Source of the DNA: Diphasiastrum complanatum
Lineage: Eukaryota > Streptophyta > Lycopodiopsida > Lycopodiales > Lycopodiaceae
Assembly (NCBI GenBank): GCA_029204225.1
Contig: CM055101.1
Coordinates: forward strand, 7,380,429-7,444,428
DNA length: 64,000 nt
Reading direction: 5' to 3'
Below are positions 10,714-22,800 of this stretch, one piece after another; within the stretch, counting starts at the first letter, position 1, and each line of letters starts with the position of its first letter. Both the position numbers and the translations under genes were made by a program. The notes beneath the pieces are model-generated. The model was given only the letters and a program-made list of their open reading frames with translations, had not been told where the DNA came from and did not search any database.

Positions 10714-11059
10714 AAGAAATAGATTTGATTGACTTGAAACTCACAAAGGTTTCACACTTGCAGTGTTTCACTCAAATTTGATTTCTAATCCAACAAATGG
10801 ACTTATAATCACAGTTCTATCACTCCCTCACAAAGCTGGAATGAAGATAAGATGAAGTGAAAACTACTTTCAAACAAATCTTGCCAAGAAATGGATTTGA
10901 TTGTCTCTAGAAACTCACTAAGGTCTCTCTCTTGTAGTTTTTCACTCAAATTAGATTTCTAATCCAACAAATGGACTTATAATCTCAGTTCTAGCACTCC
11001 CTCACAAAGTTGGAATGAAGATAAGATGATGTGAAATCTACTTACAATCAAATCTTGCC
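10714..11059 (-). repeat. Tandem duplication in the family A leader
   Basis: Two units of about 173 bp (10714-10886 and 10887-11059) lie head to tail between the primer site and gag. Both contain the block tccaacaaatggacttataa and the cactccctcacaaag block. The same two-unit arrangement is in A#2 and A#3. The related A0 leader has only one unit. Confidence 0.85.
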
Positions 11060-11496
11060 AATTTTGGCTATTTTTGGACAAAAAAATGACTTATTCTCTT
11101 TCTTCCTTCTTGGTGTACTTTCAAGACCTGTTTTTAACCTTAATAGGACTTGAAATCAGCTTAGATTAATTAGATTCCATGAAACAAATTCAAATCTAAT
11201 CAATGGCAAATGATCTTGGTAGATTATCCTAGGATCTCCGCCAAAAATTACACCAATAGCTCACAAATTGAATTTTTTTGGATCAAATGAATACCATGCA
11301 TTAAATGCAGGTTCAGAGGTGCCCACACATGTGGACAGTACGGATTTGGACCCCTACCAAGTATGGGATCAAATCTCCTGACCAAAATCAAGATTCTAGC
11401 TTGCCCTCTCAATACTAGTTTTTAGCACCGAAACTTGCTAAAAATGGATTTGCATTAGATCAATGGCTTATGCTCTTGTACTTGGCTCTGATACCA

Positions 11497-12197
11497 TGTG
11501 AAAGTACTGTACTTTAGGACCATAAATGGATCTACAAAAGATCCACAAGAGTGATTGGATGCTTGCTTAACAATCTATCAAAAAACTAGACACAAAAAAG
11601 TTGATCTAGATTGGCAATTTGACAAACAACAAGCATTAACAATCAAAAGCATTGATAAACATTGAAATCCGAGCCCACACGTGTGTAATACAGGCTTTAG
11701 TACGGCCTTCAACCTGATAAACAAGTAGAAATTGATTTGGTTTCATTTGGATCACAAAAACTCAATGTACATAGTGAACTAGCTTGAGATTGCCAATGAG
11801 CTCCAAAAATTTTCTATCTTCTCACTATGGAGAGAGGGAATAAATACCAAATTCGACTTCCTTCTTGAAGTTAGGTGGATTTCCAGCATGTAATAAGGAA
11901 GTTAACTCACTCTCCTTGACCTAAAATGAAATCCTAGTCTATTTCCTAGAGTTATGCTTGGTAGGTAGCTAGTTGGTCAAATTTTCACCTTAAACTTAGG
12001 TGTAGGTCCTATAAAGTAGGGATGACCACCAAATAGACATGACCAACTCTCTTGACTTGACCTAAACTACATTAGGATGGGTTTCCCATGTGGCATCATG
12101 GCCTCACATGTGTGGGACCCACTTGTGTACACAATTTACACTATTCTACATGGTTTTTGATCAAGCTAGATTTGCCAATTTTTGGCAATTCTTCACA
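11497..12197 (-). repeat. 5' LTR of copia A#1
   Basis: 701 bp, flanked by the primer site (11484-11496, minus strand) and the target duplication atatt. It contains CACACGTGTG at 11676-11685. Confidence 0.95.
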
Positions 12198-13440
12198 ATA
12201 TTAGCTATTTTCTTGCTTTTTAGTGTAGTTTTAGGTAGATTTTTGGGTGTTTAGAGTTAGTTTTCTGTATTTTTTTGTGTTTGGACTGTTCACAGCTAGC
12301 GGAGGAGGTCTGAGAGGGTAGGGGAGGCCCTGAACAGCCTCTAAGGGCTTGAAACACAAACCAACCAGCCAAAAAAACCCAAAAAACACACCAATCTACA
12401 ATTTTGGAGGGCAAAAGAACCTAAAATCTCATCAGATTTTTATATCTCCAGAACCAGTGTAAATTAACTCTTGCATGACTAGCAGCAGCTCCAGGGTATT
12501 GTCCCAGACCTGCATAGAAGCCTGTGAGAGTTTCTTCCAAGCATATTGTAAAAATCAAAGAAAATTCAAAAAAAAATTCAAAAAACTCTTGAAAAAATCC
12601 AAAAAAAATCAAATCTTCATAAGAACTCTCACAGAGCCCTCTAAAGTTCCATCTCAGTGAGAGCATGACACAAAAACGCTTGTGAGAATTAGTTTGATGT
12701 CTAAGTGCCTGTGTGAGAGTTTCCAGTGAAAAAAATATGGGAAAGTACTAGTGAACCCTCGCAGACAGCAAAATTTTCAATTTTAGTGGTCAGGAACTCT
12801 CGTAGAGGATTATGAAGTTCCATCTAAGTGAGACCAGGACACAGAAGAGCTTGCGAGAGTTAGTTTGATTCCAGTGAGCAGAAAATTGGGTTTAAGTGCT
12901 AAAAAATCACTAAAAAGTGAAGATCCAGCAAATCCTTCTAGTAAGAACTCTGGCCGACCCTCTTAATCAATTCGGAATGTCAATTTACATCAGTGATGAA
13001 GCCTGCGAGAGTTAGTTTTGAGATTTGGTGAAGATCAAGCCAAAAAAGTGGTTTTGAACTCTCGCAGACAGTGAAATTTTCACTTCTTGCAGGAGTTAAT
13101 TCTCGCAGAGAATTCTATAGTGAGATCTAACCCAGATCCAGCTACTGTGAGCCTTGCGAGAGTTACTTTCCAAATATCAGAAAGATATCAGATTTTTTAT
13201 CTGCAAAAATAGCTAAAGAACCCTCGCACAGCCAACCCTCGCATAAGAGAACCCTCACAGACTAGATCAATGGAAATATCTGCATCAGATCCAGCTACTA
13301 TCAAAATCTCAGGTCAATCAGTGCAAGGAGTAAAAAAATTATCAAGGGAAAACCACTGTAAAAGGCCTAAAATTCACTTTCAGCCGATCAGATTGATCAG
13401 ATCCTTGAGATCCAGACAACATCCTACTGTATAAGCAAGA
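12198..13440 (+). other. Ty3 G#1 leader with an alternating hairpin-type repeat array
   Basis: This is untranslated DNA between the A#1 insertion and gag. Between about 12520 and 13250 the words AACTCTCGCA and TGCGAGAGTT (each with variants) alternate many times, for example at 12795, 12848, 13002, 13053 and 13150. The array is therefore built of mutually complementary short blocks 45-100 bases apart. The G#2 leader (39071-39440) keeps the flanks but has lost nearly all of the array. Confidence 0.7.
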
Positions 13441-13599
13441 TTCAATCACTTTGGGACCCACCATCGGATGAATCTGAGATGAGGACAATCAATAGCACGA
13501 AGGATAGCAAATCAGGCACCACACCTTCCCAGATTAGCAGTTGTGCAACAAGAGACAGATTCGGAACCAACACCAATGGATCCAATGGGCCAACTCGTA

Positions 13600-14261
13600 C
13601 CTTGCAAGCAGTCCGGAGAGCACCACGGATGAAAAAACCAAAATATGACAGATCATCAGATTCCAGATCTACGAGCAAGCTTGTGAAATCTACGGCCAAC
13701 GGACACCTTTGGAGAAGCTGATGTTATTCCCTATGTTCTTATTGGCAGTGGTTCAGGATTGGTTTTTCAATCTATCAGAGGAAGAGAAATCCACCTGGGA
13801 AGCGGTTAAAGCGGCTCTCATTACGCGCTTTAAACCAAGTAAATTCATGGAAGACCCATTTCTCCTGCTGAGCAAAGTCAAAATGGGAAAACGAGAAAGG
13901 TTAAGGGACTATATTGAGTGGGTCAAACACTTACGATCCGAGTGCAATGCAGCCCTAACTCCCGATCATGCGGTGATCATGTGGTTCCTAGCCGGACTAC
14001 CACGAAGCATCAGAAGAGAACTGAAACGATGGGCGCAGTACACTACTCTGCAAGAAGCTATGGAAGATGCCATTAGGAAAGAGGATGAGGGATCTGACGA
14101 CAAATATCCATCCACCTACACCCCTACTCCCTCGTTAGCATCATCATCATCAACCGCATCTGCTCTATCCACAGAATTGTTGTTGGAGCAAATGACAAAA
14201 TTACACAAACAGCAGATGGAGCAACTTACGACGCAGTTTGACCAGAAACTGAAGGCCTTAT
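13600..14261 (+). pseudogene. Ty3 G#1 gag, 5' part
   Basis: The retrotransposon gag domain is clear: EKLMLFPMFLLAVVQDWFFNL, LITRFKPSKF, RERLRDYIEWVKHL, then FLAGLPRSIRRELKRW and EAMEDAIRKEDEG, ending in a Gln/Leu-rich helix (ELLLEQMTKLHKQQMEQL). The segment before 13709 is homologous to 39567-39809 of G#2 but sits in changing frames with stops, so the N-terminus is broken. The coding sequence is split by a solo LTR at 14262 and resumes at 14939. Confidence 0.75.
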
Positions 14262-14933
14262 TGTTAAAAATTCACAATTCTAGCTTGACTAGTTTTGGTC
14301 ATATGACTTGTAAATAGTTAGATGGTCATGATGTGGCTTGTCACACGTGCCAAATAGCATAGGATTCCATTCATAAGGATGTTCTCAAGTAGACCTAAGT
14401 GTTAGAACCTTTGGAATGAGTCCAAATTATGCTTAGATACAAGGGAGAAAAAATAGGAGCTATTTTTGGTAATTTTTGCATTGTTGAGGGATCTCCAAGA
14501 TTCCAACCCTAACTTGGTAGGGATGAAAGATCCACCAAGATTAGCATTAGGGATAGGTTTAGGGCTACTCATACCTGCCCAAAACCATGATGGATCATGT
14601 ATATATAGGTGATGATATCTCACCAAAATCAATCAAGCAATTTCATGTTTTTTCTCTCATAATGGTGCAATTGCTCTCTATGTTCATAATTGTTTGAGTA
14701 CTTGTGATTACTAATGATTATAGGATTGAATGTAGGTCTGGTGTACAGTACTCAGACTGTGGGAGGCCGTACTTTCACACGTGTGAAGCCTTCTTCAAGG
14801 ATTTGGGCCATTTAGTGAGGTTCAAGCATAGATTTTTGATGGTTCAACTTGTGCTAATCTTATGAAATCATAATCTATTGTTTCCCTCATCATTTCAAGT
14901 GTTTTAGGATCCTTATTTGCTGTAATTTTTACA
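14262..14933 (+). mobile_element. Solo copia-type LTR inside Ty3 G#1 gag
   Basis: 672 bp, TGTTAAAAATT...ATTTTTACA, with a perfect 5-bp duplication cttat at 14257-14261 and 14934-14938. The uninterrupted gag of G#2 (near 40350) shows the empty site. A TATA-like tatatata at 14600-14607 and CACACGTGTG at 14776-14785 suggest plus orientation. There is no internal sequence, so it is the product of LTR-LTR recombination. Confidence 0.9.
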
Positions 14934-14938
14934 CTTAT

Positions 14939-15219
14939 AAGGAGCTGTAGCAGTAACACCACATCAACCGGAACCAAACCAGCTGCAGTATCCAAGATGG
15001 GAAAATGTATGGTGTTCAATGTGCACGCAAAACCATACAACGAATGAGTTTCCAGTCCTAAAGCAAAATCTGAGACTGACACATAGATTCTGCCATCTGT
15101 GCAATGCAACATCGCACGATACAACATTTTGCCCGTTCAACCCCCGAATTGTTCAACAGAAGAGAAGTCCTTATCAGACTTCCTCTTATAATAAGGAGAT
15201 TGAGCTGACTGATGAATAG
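14939..15219 (+). pseudogene. Ty3 G#1 gag, zinc-knuckle part
   Basis: Gag continues after the solo LTR and encodes cysteine/histidine motifs (FCHLCNATSHDTTFCPF) matching the C-terminal region of G#2 gag. It then jumps to sequence that in G#2 lies at 44840, so G#1 lacks about the equivalent of 40600-44840 (the part of it that is genuine G sequence). Confidence 0.65.
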
Positions 15220-17051
15220 GTCCTACATCACATTGACCCAGATCATTACGAAATCAAGAAAGTACCAGCTCAACCACCATAAAAGTCTGCTATGGCAAAG
15301 GTCTCAAGGATCGATCCACCCAAGGCACCTGCAAATAAGAAGAATCAATTGAAGCAACGCTACAACCAGGTTATCTACCCGAAGAGGCGATAGCTACAGT
15401 GGATGTTGATATTCGCAACCATGAGGTGAATGTCACGGCAGTCTCGGTAAAAGACAACAAGGATGAATCCACCAAAATGACAAAAAAGAGTAAAAAGAAA
15501 GTGTTGGATTCATTGAAGTCAATCAAGATAGACTCAGATACAACGTCATCTTTTACACAGGTGACAAAAAATCAAAAAATGACTAGTCGGACTAAGATCA
15601 ATATGCTGAAAGAGGAATCTCAACGAGCGCCAGTTCACGAGATGTCTGAGACTTTCAAGAATTGCACCTTGGACGACATGGTAATCATGATGCCGCAAGC
15701 CCAGAGAGAACCTGATCAAAGTCAGACACCAGCAGAACAAGTCTTTGAGGGACCTACGCGAACATAGCCAATGAATCTTGCCGAGCCAGGTGAAGAAGAA
15801 AAGATAGTGTAAGTGGGAGAGCAGTTAAGACCCACATAGTTCAAGAGACTACAATCGTTGTTGGTGGGATATAAAGACTGTTTTGCCTGGAGTTATAGTG
15901 TCCTGAAGGGCCTTCCACCAACAGTAGTCCAACACACCATACCCTTGGTGGACGAAACAGTCCCCAAGGTAAGCCGTTATTACCGCTGCAACCCGAATTC
16001 TACTGAGCTGATCAAGTTGGAGTTGCAAAAGCTGATGGATGCAGATTTCATCTATGAAATCGAACACATGGAATGGGTATCACCGATAGTTATAGTACCC
16101 AAGAAGAACGGCAAAATGCAGATTTGTGTGAATCTGAAGGTGCTAAATGCAGTCACCAAAAAAATCATTTTTCTTTACCATTTACGGAAAGTGTCCTTGA
16201 CAGAGTAGCCAGCGCCGAGGCCTACAGTTTTCTAGACGGCTTCAGCGGCTACAACCAAGTGAAGATAGCCCCCCAGGACCAGCACAAAATAGCATTTGCC
16301 ATGGAATGGGAAACCTATGCCTATAAAGTGATGTCATTCGGACTTTGCAATGCCCCAAGCACCTTCCAACGAGTCATGTAGACGTCATTCAAAGATTATC
16401 TGCAAAAATTTTTGGAAATTTTCTTGGACGATCTGTGCGTGCATGGACCAGACTCAGAACACTTATCCAACCTGGAAAAGTTGTTATAAAATGCCGCGAC
16501 TACCAGATCTCCCTGAATCTAGAAAAATGTCAATTCTGGGTAACACATGGCCTGATTCTCAGCCATATAGTGTCAAGACATGGGATCGCCACAGATCTAT
16601 CAAAGATCAGGATCATTATTGATCTACCACCATCGAGGACGATCCGCGAGGTCTATATCTTCATGGGTCATGCTAACTATTATAGGATCTTCATTCTTGA
16701 TTTTGCGGAGTTAGCCCGACCAATTTTCAAACTGACAACGGATCCACATTGGAACGAGGAAGCCCTAAAGGCTTTCCAGAAGCTTAAGGATGCATTGGTT
16801 TCAGCACCAATCTTACGCCCACCCAATTAGTCCATACGGACGCATCGAAGTATGCAGTTGGAGCAGTCTTAACCCAGCCAGGTGAACACAAAAAGGATTT
16901 TCCAATCTGATTTGCAAGCCGACAGCTCAGTGATACCAAAATGAATTATTCAACCATAGAGCGAGAAGCATTGGCAATGATTTATGCGATTAAGAAATTT
17001 CAACATTACCTGATGGCCACACATTTTGCTTTTTATACGGACCATCAACCA
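15220..17051 (+). pseudogene. Ty3 G#1 pol: spacer, reverse transcriptase, RNase H start
   Basis: A Lys-rich spacer (15399-15767) leads into RT. The visible RT parts are ADFIYEIEHMEWVSPIVIVPKKNG, SFLDGFSGYNQVKIAPQDQHK, FGLCNAPSTFQRVM, the catalytic FLDD of FLDDLCVHG near 16425, and GHANYYRIFILDFAELARPI. RNase H begins at DASKYAVGAVLTQPGEHKK with ASRQLSDTKMNYS. Several frameshifts and stops interrupt the frame (near 16190, 16380, 16480, 16828 and 16910). The frame is cut at 17051, inside YTDHQP, by copia B leader DNA. Integrase and 3' LTR are absent. Confidence 0.85.
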
Positions 17052-17436
17052 AATGTGTCCACCCAGGTCTAGGTGCCCTACCTAACCCTCTTCAAAAGCT
17101 TATAACTTTTCATTGGCACAACCAAATGGAATGAAACCGATTGCATCAAAAACTAGACAAAAATAGCTTCAAAATAAGCTATCTAGCAAGATTTTTGGAT
17201 CAAACATGAAAGAGAACTCCCAAATTGAAATTGGATGTTCCTCACACGTGTTTGAGCACCTGATTCCGTACAGTACCAGGTCAGACCCAATCAATGCCCT
17301 ATTGATCTCTTTTGATCCAAAATTGGACAAGATAGCTAGGAAAATGGATCTTGACAATTTTTAGCTCAAGATTGATGAATAGTTTTCACTTAAATGGATC
17401 AAAATGCATGGTAACCTTAGGTAGGCTCTTATACCA
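17052..17436 (-). other. Leader of truncated copia B#1
   Basis: The sequence ends in a primer site on the minus strand (17424-17436; one mismatch to TGGTATCAGAGCC) directly adjoining the B LTR. Everything 3' of this leader is missing, and it abuts Ty3 RNase H at 17051. CACACGTGT occurs at 17243. Confidence 0.75.
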
Positions 17437-18186
17437 TGTTGATTTCACACGTGTGGACTGTCTACAACATGTACTTGTGATCTCCTAAGGTGTGTAGATG
17501 CACCAAGATCAAGACTAGATTGAGATTCAAGATTTGCCTTTGATTCTATGGCAAAAACACACTACCACATGCATTCAATCACTTCCAACTCTCACTCACA
17601 CATGTGGGAAGTGTTCCAAAAATAATCTAGGTAAAAACAAGTTGCTCTTCTCGGGTAGAGAGAGAAAATTATTATGAGCTCTCGAGTAGAGAGAGAAAGC
17701 TAGAAAACCAATTACTCACAAAATCCACTCAATCTCAAAATCCACTCAATCTCAAAATCAATTAGATCCAAATGAGGAGTACAATGATACTAGTAGATCC
17801 ATGAGCTACCACTATGCTTAACTATGATTGGACCACATTTTTCCACCTCTTAATCCTATTGAACCATTGATCCATTCATCTCTAAATTCTATTGGACCAT
17901 TTTCAAGCAAACCTCAAATTCTATTGAACCCTTCAAGGTTCCACCTCTAAATCCTATTGGACCTCTTAAATTTCATCAAACAAAAGTATTACACTTGTCT
18001 ACACTCTAATTGGCACGAGTTTAGCCTCTTACTCTATTTTGGCTAAATAGTGGCATTACAAGTGGAAATGGATAATTTACCATCTATGCCAAATTTGGTC
18101 TTATCAACATCCTACACCTAGATGCTTTTTATAAAAAACATAAGACCCCTATATCTAACATAGATAATCTTTTTCAATTCTTCACA
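17437..18186 (-). repeat. 5' LTR of copia B#1
   Basis: 750 bp, TGTTGATTTCACACG...CAATTCTTCACA, homologous end to end to the LTR at 50142-50854. No TSD can be tested because the other end is gone. The sequence after it (aataacatg) is non-retroelement DNA. Confidence 0.88.
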
Positions 18187-18634
18187 AATAACATGATTTT
18201 GTCCTTAAAAATTCATGCTTAAAAATATGTCATATCACCCACATGCTTTTGTCCTCAAAAAATATTTATAAAATTAGAGTCAAATTATTTTTTAAGTTCC
18301 ATAATTTGTCTTTTTGACAAACCACTCGCTATATGACATCTTCCAAGCCGTAATCGTGTATTTCTATGCCCAAAAAAAATTGCGTGGCACTGCCACGCAT
18401 GGCAAAAAAGTGCGTGATAGAGCCACACGACATTTGAAATCTGAAAAATGAATATAAATGCCCTCATTCAATATTTCTCAACGCTTTTTTGTGGATTTCT
18501 TGAGGCTCACTGTCACACTCAAGCTATCACACTCTCACTCTCAAGCTTTCAATCTCTCATTTCTCTCTCTCTCTTAATCTCTCACTCTCAATCTTCCATT
18601 TTTTTTCACTCCTCTCCACTCTTTTCTCAATCTC

Positions 18635-18760
<126 letters not shown>

Positions 18761-18872
18761 TCTTTCACTCTCCAATTTCCAATCTCTCTTTCTCTTTCAC
18801 ACACTCTTTCATACCTCCTTTTCATTTTTCACACATTTAAAAGTTTGCTTTTCTTTTTCACTCTCTCACACA

Positions 18873-18916
<44 letters not shown>

Positions 18917-18919
18917 ACA
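18873..18919 (+). repeat. Second CT/CA microsatellite
   Basis: A shorter TC run joined to a CA run, with the same order of units as the tract 120 bases upstream, probably duplicated with it. Confidence 0.95.
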
Positions 18920-18987
18920 TTTTCATTTTTCACATTTGATATCTTTCCAAGTCCTTTTCACAACTTCATATCTTTCTCTCAATAGTC

Positions 18988-19150
18988 ATGTCTACTAGCA
19001 GTAGCAGAGCATCAAGGAGGAGACCAAGATCTTCTTCCAATGGGGATCGGATTTCGATCGAGTGCAAGATTTTTATACTATCCTATCTCCCGAGGAAAGG
19101 CAAAGGATGAAAGCCCTTTGTCTTTCCGAAGGAGAATCCGATCAACAAGA
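18988..19150 (+). pseudogene. Plant transposase-like gene, 5' exon piece
   Basis: ATG at 18988 gives MSTSSSRASRRRPRSSSNGD. In another frame the sequence continues as FDRVQDFYTILSPEERQRM, then a Ser/Glu-rich stretch that ends ESDQQ at the copia C#1 insertion. A 4-bp repeat (ggat c ggat near 19040) could account for the frame change. The reading frame at 19150 continues exactly into the minus-strand sequence ending at 28275 (DRGFVSTDMP) once the inversion is undone and one copy of caaga is removed. Confidence 0.7.
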
Positions 19151-19805
19151 TGTGAAAAATACAGATCCTAAGTGGATCTAAACTCCAAGATCATTGGCTT
19201 GAATGCTTGCACTCCAAACTACATAAGCTAGGAATTGGCAACACATTCTATGCTACCTAGAATGCAAAGAACTTGATCAAAAAGCATTTATCACAAATGG
19301 AAACTTCCATAAACATCAAGTGCGGCCCAAAATAGCGTTATACAGTCCATAATACATCAGCCTATCACTTTTGGAAAGCACCTAAGATCATACACAATAG
19401 CTTGAAGACAATACACACAACAATGCTCTCAATGGAGGAAGAAACAATGACAATGATCTATTGATCTCAATGAAGCATACAAAAGGTTTCTCCAACCTGT
19501 TCTCCACGACTTCCCTACTATTTATGGATGAGGAAGATGACTCTCTCTCCTCTCTCTAGAAGGTACTTGACCCTAGATATTCCCTATATAGCAAAAATAG
19601 CTAAAAATGGCTTATATGACCAAAATACATCAAAATGGTCTCATTTTGAAGGGTATGAAGTTTGACACTTCATCATACTGAAAAAATACAGTAAATAAAA
19701 ACATTGTGGCCTGGTTCACACGTGTGAAACTCCAGAACCAAAACTATTTACAATTTTAGCCAATTTAGGCCTCAAACTAGCTAGGAAATGTTGACAATTT
19801 TCACA
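19151..19805 (-). repeat. 3' LTR of copia C#1
   Basis: 655 bp, with CACACGTGTG at 19717-19726. Private differences from the other three C LTRs lie near 19335 and 19592. Confidence 0.95.
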
Positions 19806-22800
19806 CTCCCTCTTCAACATTGGATGCTAGTTTCAACATAGTCTTTGAGCACATTCCAAGATTAGATCTATGCATTAAATATAGGTCCTTTCCCAATGGT
19901 TTGGTGAAGATATCAGCCACACACTCCTTTGAAGAGACATGTTGAAGCTCCACCTCTTTGGCAATGACTTGATCTCTCACAAAATGGTGAGCAATCTCAA
20001 TGTGCTTGCTCCTTGCATGAAAAACAGGATTGCTTGCCAAGCTTTGGGCTGAAAGGTTATCACAAAGTATGATTGGAGTCTTCTCTGGTTCCAGCAAGTG
20101 AAGATCCAATAACATCCTCTTGATCCAAAGAATCTCCTTGGTGCATGTTGTTAATGCCTTGTACTCGGCTTCGGTGGAAGATAGAGAGATAGTTGGTTGC
20201 TTCTTTGATAGCCATGAGACCACTCCATCTCCAAGATAGATTGCAAAGGCACTTGTTGACTTCCTATCCATTTGATCACCTGCAAAATCTGAATCTGAAA
20301 ATCCACAAAGGTTAGGTGTAGTACCTCCATACAAGATGCCAAAATCTCTAGATCCCGAGATGTATCTAAGTACTCTCTTTCCTAGCTTCTAATGAGCCTC
20401 ACTAGGATCTTGCATAAATTGACTTAGTTTACCAACCACAAAGCTTAGATCAGGTCTTGTGATGGTTAACCATATAAGAGATCCTATTAGCTTTCTATAG
20501 AGAGTAATGTCCTTGAAGGATCTTTCATTACTTCTTGTAGTTAGCTTTACATTTGATTCCATAGGAGTAGAAACAACTTTACAATCTTCCATATGAAACC
20601 TTTTTAGAATAGAGTTAACATACTTTTCTTGACATATGAATGTAGATTTAGAAGTTCTAATAATCTCTATTCCTAAGATATAATGAAGTTTACCAAGATC
20701 TTGAATTTCAAACTCTCTTTTGAGTGCCATCTTGATTTCATCTATATCTAGATTGTTACCACCACTTAAGATAATGTCATCAACATAGATCAAAAGTAAA
20801 GTGATATCATTTTCATTCAATCTAAAGTAGAGAGAATGATCATACTCTCTCATAACAAAGTTTTGAGAAAGTAAGAAGGAATTGAGCTTAGCATACCAAC
20901 TCCTTGGTGCTTGCTTTAGCCCATACAAACTCTTTTGGAGATAGCACACATGATTAGGCTCATCATGTGAAACATAGCCCTTGGGTTGCTCCATGTAAAT
21001 ATCTTCTTCAAGATCACCATTCAAGAAGGCATTAGTAACATCCATTTGCCACATATCCCAATCATAAAGAGTTGCAAGAGAGATTAGGATTCGAATAGTT
21101 ACCATCTTTGCCACGGGTGCAAAGGTCTCATCATAGTCAATACCATATTCTTGAGCATACCCCTTTGCCACCAACCTTGCCTTGTACTTGTTGATTGATC
21201 CATCTTGATTTGTCTTGATCTTGAAGATCCACTTACAACCAATTGCCTTCTTGTCCTTTGGAAGCTTTACCAACCTCCATGTGTTGCTTTTGATGAGTGC
21301 TTGATGCTCATGATCCATGGCTTGGATCCATTCCTTCTTTTGAATTGCTTCACCTACACAAGTTGGTTCATCAAAAGAGGTAAGAAAAGCAAAGTTAGAG
21401 TTGCCCACCACTTGCTTTCCTTTTTCATCATAGGTTAGCCTTGATGGCTTAGCCCTTTGCCTTTGAGTCTTCCTTGAAGTTTGCTTTGGAGTGGCATCTC
21501 CATCTTCATCCAAGACATCTTGCACATCATGATGATTAGTAGGCACATCAACATCAACATCAACAACATTGGAAACATTCTCTTCATGAAAGATGACATC
21601 CCTACTTATGACAACTTTCTTTGTAGAAGGAATGTACACTTTGTAAGCCTTGCTTACTTCACTATAGCCAACAAACACACCCTTCTTTGATGAAGGATCT
21701 TCTTTAGTTCTATCATCAAGTGTGATATTGACAAAACATGTACATCCAAAGATCCTACAATGCTTGACACTCGGCCTTCTACCATAAAGAACCTCATGAG
21801 GAGTTTTACCATCCAAGGAAGCACTTGTCCATCTATTACATAGATAGTTAGCACATGCTAAAGCTTCCCCCCAAAAAGACTTAGCAAGATTAGCATGTAG
21901 TCTCATTGCCTTGGCACATTCACAAAGGGTTCTATTCTTCCTCTCGGCCACTCCATTCTGTTGTGGAGTCCTAGGACTAGACATCTCCCTCTTAATCCCA
22001 TGTGCTATACAAAAGTCTTTGAACCTATTTGAGGTGTATTCCCCTCCATTATCAGATCTTAAGCATTTGATCTTTGTATTGAATTGGTTTTCCATTTCAT
22101 TCTTGAACTTGACAAATGCAGCAAACACTTCATCCTTACTTTTAAGAAGATAGATCCAAGTATACCTACTAAAGTCATCAATGAAAGTTGCATACATCTT
22201 TGCCCCACCATTGCTAGTTGTACTAGAAGAATGAATATCAGAATGCACAAGTTGAAAAGCTTCTTTAGATCTAGAAGTAGATCTAGAATAAGCAAGTCTA
22301 TGAGATTTGGACAAGGCACAATGTTCACAAACACTATTGTTTGCAACAAGACTTTTAGGGAGACCAAGAACAAGCTCTTTCTTTGCCATTACCTCCAAAG
22401 ATTTGAAGTTGGGATGGCCCAACCTCTTGTGCCAAACTTCTTGGTTTGTCAATTGCTCCCTAGCCATACATCCTTCATGATTAGAGATCACACATGCATC
22501 AAGCTTGAAAAGTTTACCATGTCTCCTACCTTGAGCAATCAAGGATCCACATTTACTTATCAAACATGCATCTCCAATGAACTCCACATCAAGTCCTTTG
22601 TCAATCATTTGACTTACACTAAGCAAATTCTTAGTGATTGAAGGAATGTACAAAACATTTTCAAGATTTGCTTTCCTATTTGTTGAAAGGGAAATAGGAA
22701 TAGTGCCTATGCCTTTGATGTCACATTGACCATCATTTGCAGTGTAGATGATGTTACCTTCTCCCTCATAAGACAATAAGGATGTAAAGTATTCCTTATG

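Larger units (their letters stand above)
7645..12197 (-). mobile_element. Complete non-autonomous copia element A#1
   Basis: Two 701-bp LTRs (7645-8345 and 11497-12197) differ at about ten positions by eye. They enclose 3.15 kb with a Met-tRNA primer site (11484-11496) and a purine tract (complement of ctcctcctcaaattt, 8346-8360). A perfect 5-bp target duplication, atatt, sits at 7640-7644 and 12198-12202. The host is the leader of Ty3 G#1, 51 bp past its LTR. The element encodes gag, protease and an integrase-derived segment but no RT or RNase H core, so it depends on enzymes supplied by another element. Confidence 0.95.

Noticed and set aside
22084-22641. 185-codon antisense frame inside copia C integrase (also 31215-31772)
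   Set aside because: Shadow of the conserved integrase coding strand; its composition follows that of the complement.
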